From DATAQC01 sp038238185 (lineage in GTDB: Bacteria; Actinomycetota; Acidimicrobiia; Acidimicrobiales; AC-14), in the NCBI GenBank assembly GCA_038238185.1, contig JBBRXY010000036.1, forward strand, positions 1-29,963: a stretch of 29,963 nt of DNA, read 5' to 3'. The notes under the pieces were generated by a model. That model was not told the origin of the DNA, did not search any database, and worked only from the letters and a program-made list of their open reading frames with translations. The translations under genes were made by a program, and so were the position numbers. Shown one piece after another: positions 29,902 to 29,963 of this stretch (the stretch's first letter is position 1; every line of letters starts with the position of its first letter).

Positions 29902-29963
29902 GTGCGGGTCGAGGTCATACGGAGTCCTCGTCGGCGCAAGACCGTGCAGGCGTCCGAGGCCGA
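29902..29963 (+). CDS. start of a probable YgjP-like metallopeptidase (cut by the right edge)
   Basis: From the GTG at 29902 the frame reads VRVEVIRSPRRRKTVQAS and continues off the window. The pattern V-x-R-S-x-R-R-R-K-T-V is typical of the first strand of YgjP/DUF45-type zinc peptidases. Only 20 codons are visible, so this is tentative. It diverges from the MaoC gene across an 80-bp gap, and no strong ribosome-binding site is seen. Confidence 0.45.
   Translation, partial: MRVEVIRSPRRRKTVQASEA

Overview
The window is high-GC DNA from an actinobacterium. Mycothiol synthesis (MshA-like), nickel superoxide dismutase with its protease, an RsiG-like protein, a BldC/excisionase-type HTH protein and a rex-hem cluster all point to Actinobacteria. 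The split b6-type quinol oxidase suggests a deep lineage such as Acidimicrobiia; that placement is inference. I see no tRNA, rRNA, CRISPR array, insertion sequence or prophage. Most genes start with GTG or ATG and many overlap by 1-4 nt, so they form tight operons.

Region 1 (1-5616, minus strand) is one respiratory operon: a small membrane protein, a 2[4Fe-4S] ferredoxin, cytochrome b6-type subunit, subunit IV-type subunit, Rieske protein, diheme cytochrome c, a second unknown membrane protein, then nuoA, which runs off the left edge. The cytochrome b is split as in b6f/heliobacterial complexes and keeps the cysteine that carries heme c_i in b6f. A -10-like box and a Rex-like operator lie in front of the operon. 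Divergently (5811-8151, plus) come a membrane-anchored monoheme cytochrome c, a geranylgeranyl-reductase-family flavoprotein (probably menaquinone reductase) and a small zincin.

Region 2 (8225-17168, minus) has a SpoIIE-type phosphatase and a tetrapyrrole cluster in transcription order: rex, precorrin-2 dehydrogenase, hemA, hemC, cobA-hemD fusion, hemB, hemL. Similar long hairpins lie directly in front of hemB and hemL. Rex is encoded at the head of this cluster and probably also binds upstream of the respiratory operon, which would tie heme supply and cytochrome production to NADH/NAD+.

Region 3 (17286-20694, plus) has a multi-spanning membrane protein, an iron permease with a cupredoxin lipoprotein (EfeU plus a short EfeO) behind an iron-box-like palindrome, a secreted CAP-domain protein and a lone receiver-domain protein.

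Region 4 (20768-26462, minus) has a 29-residue membrane microprotein, a SAM hydrolase, a small HTH protein, proC, a coiled-coil M23 peptidase with a highly structured upstream region, mshA, an RsiG-like c-di-GMP-motif protein and the NiSOD maturation protease. The protease is divergent from sodN (26525-26944, plus).

Region 5 (27072-29821, minus) has a double-hotdog MaoC-like hydratase followed by an unusual 631-residue protein: a MoaD/ThiS-like ubiquitin fold, a repetitive Pro/Arg linker and a degenerate CdsA-like membrane domain. A YgjP-like metallopeptidase start is cut by the right edge.
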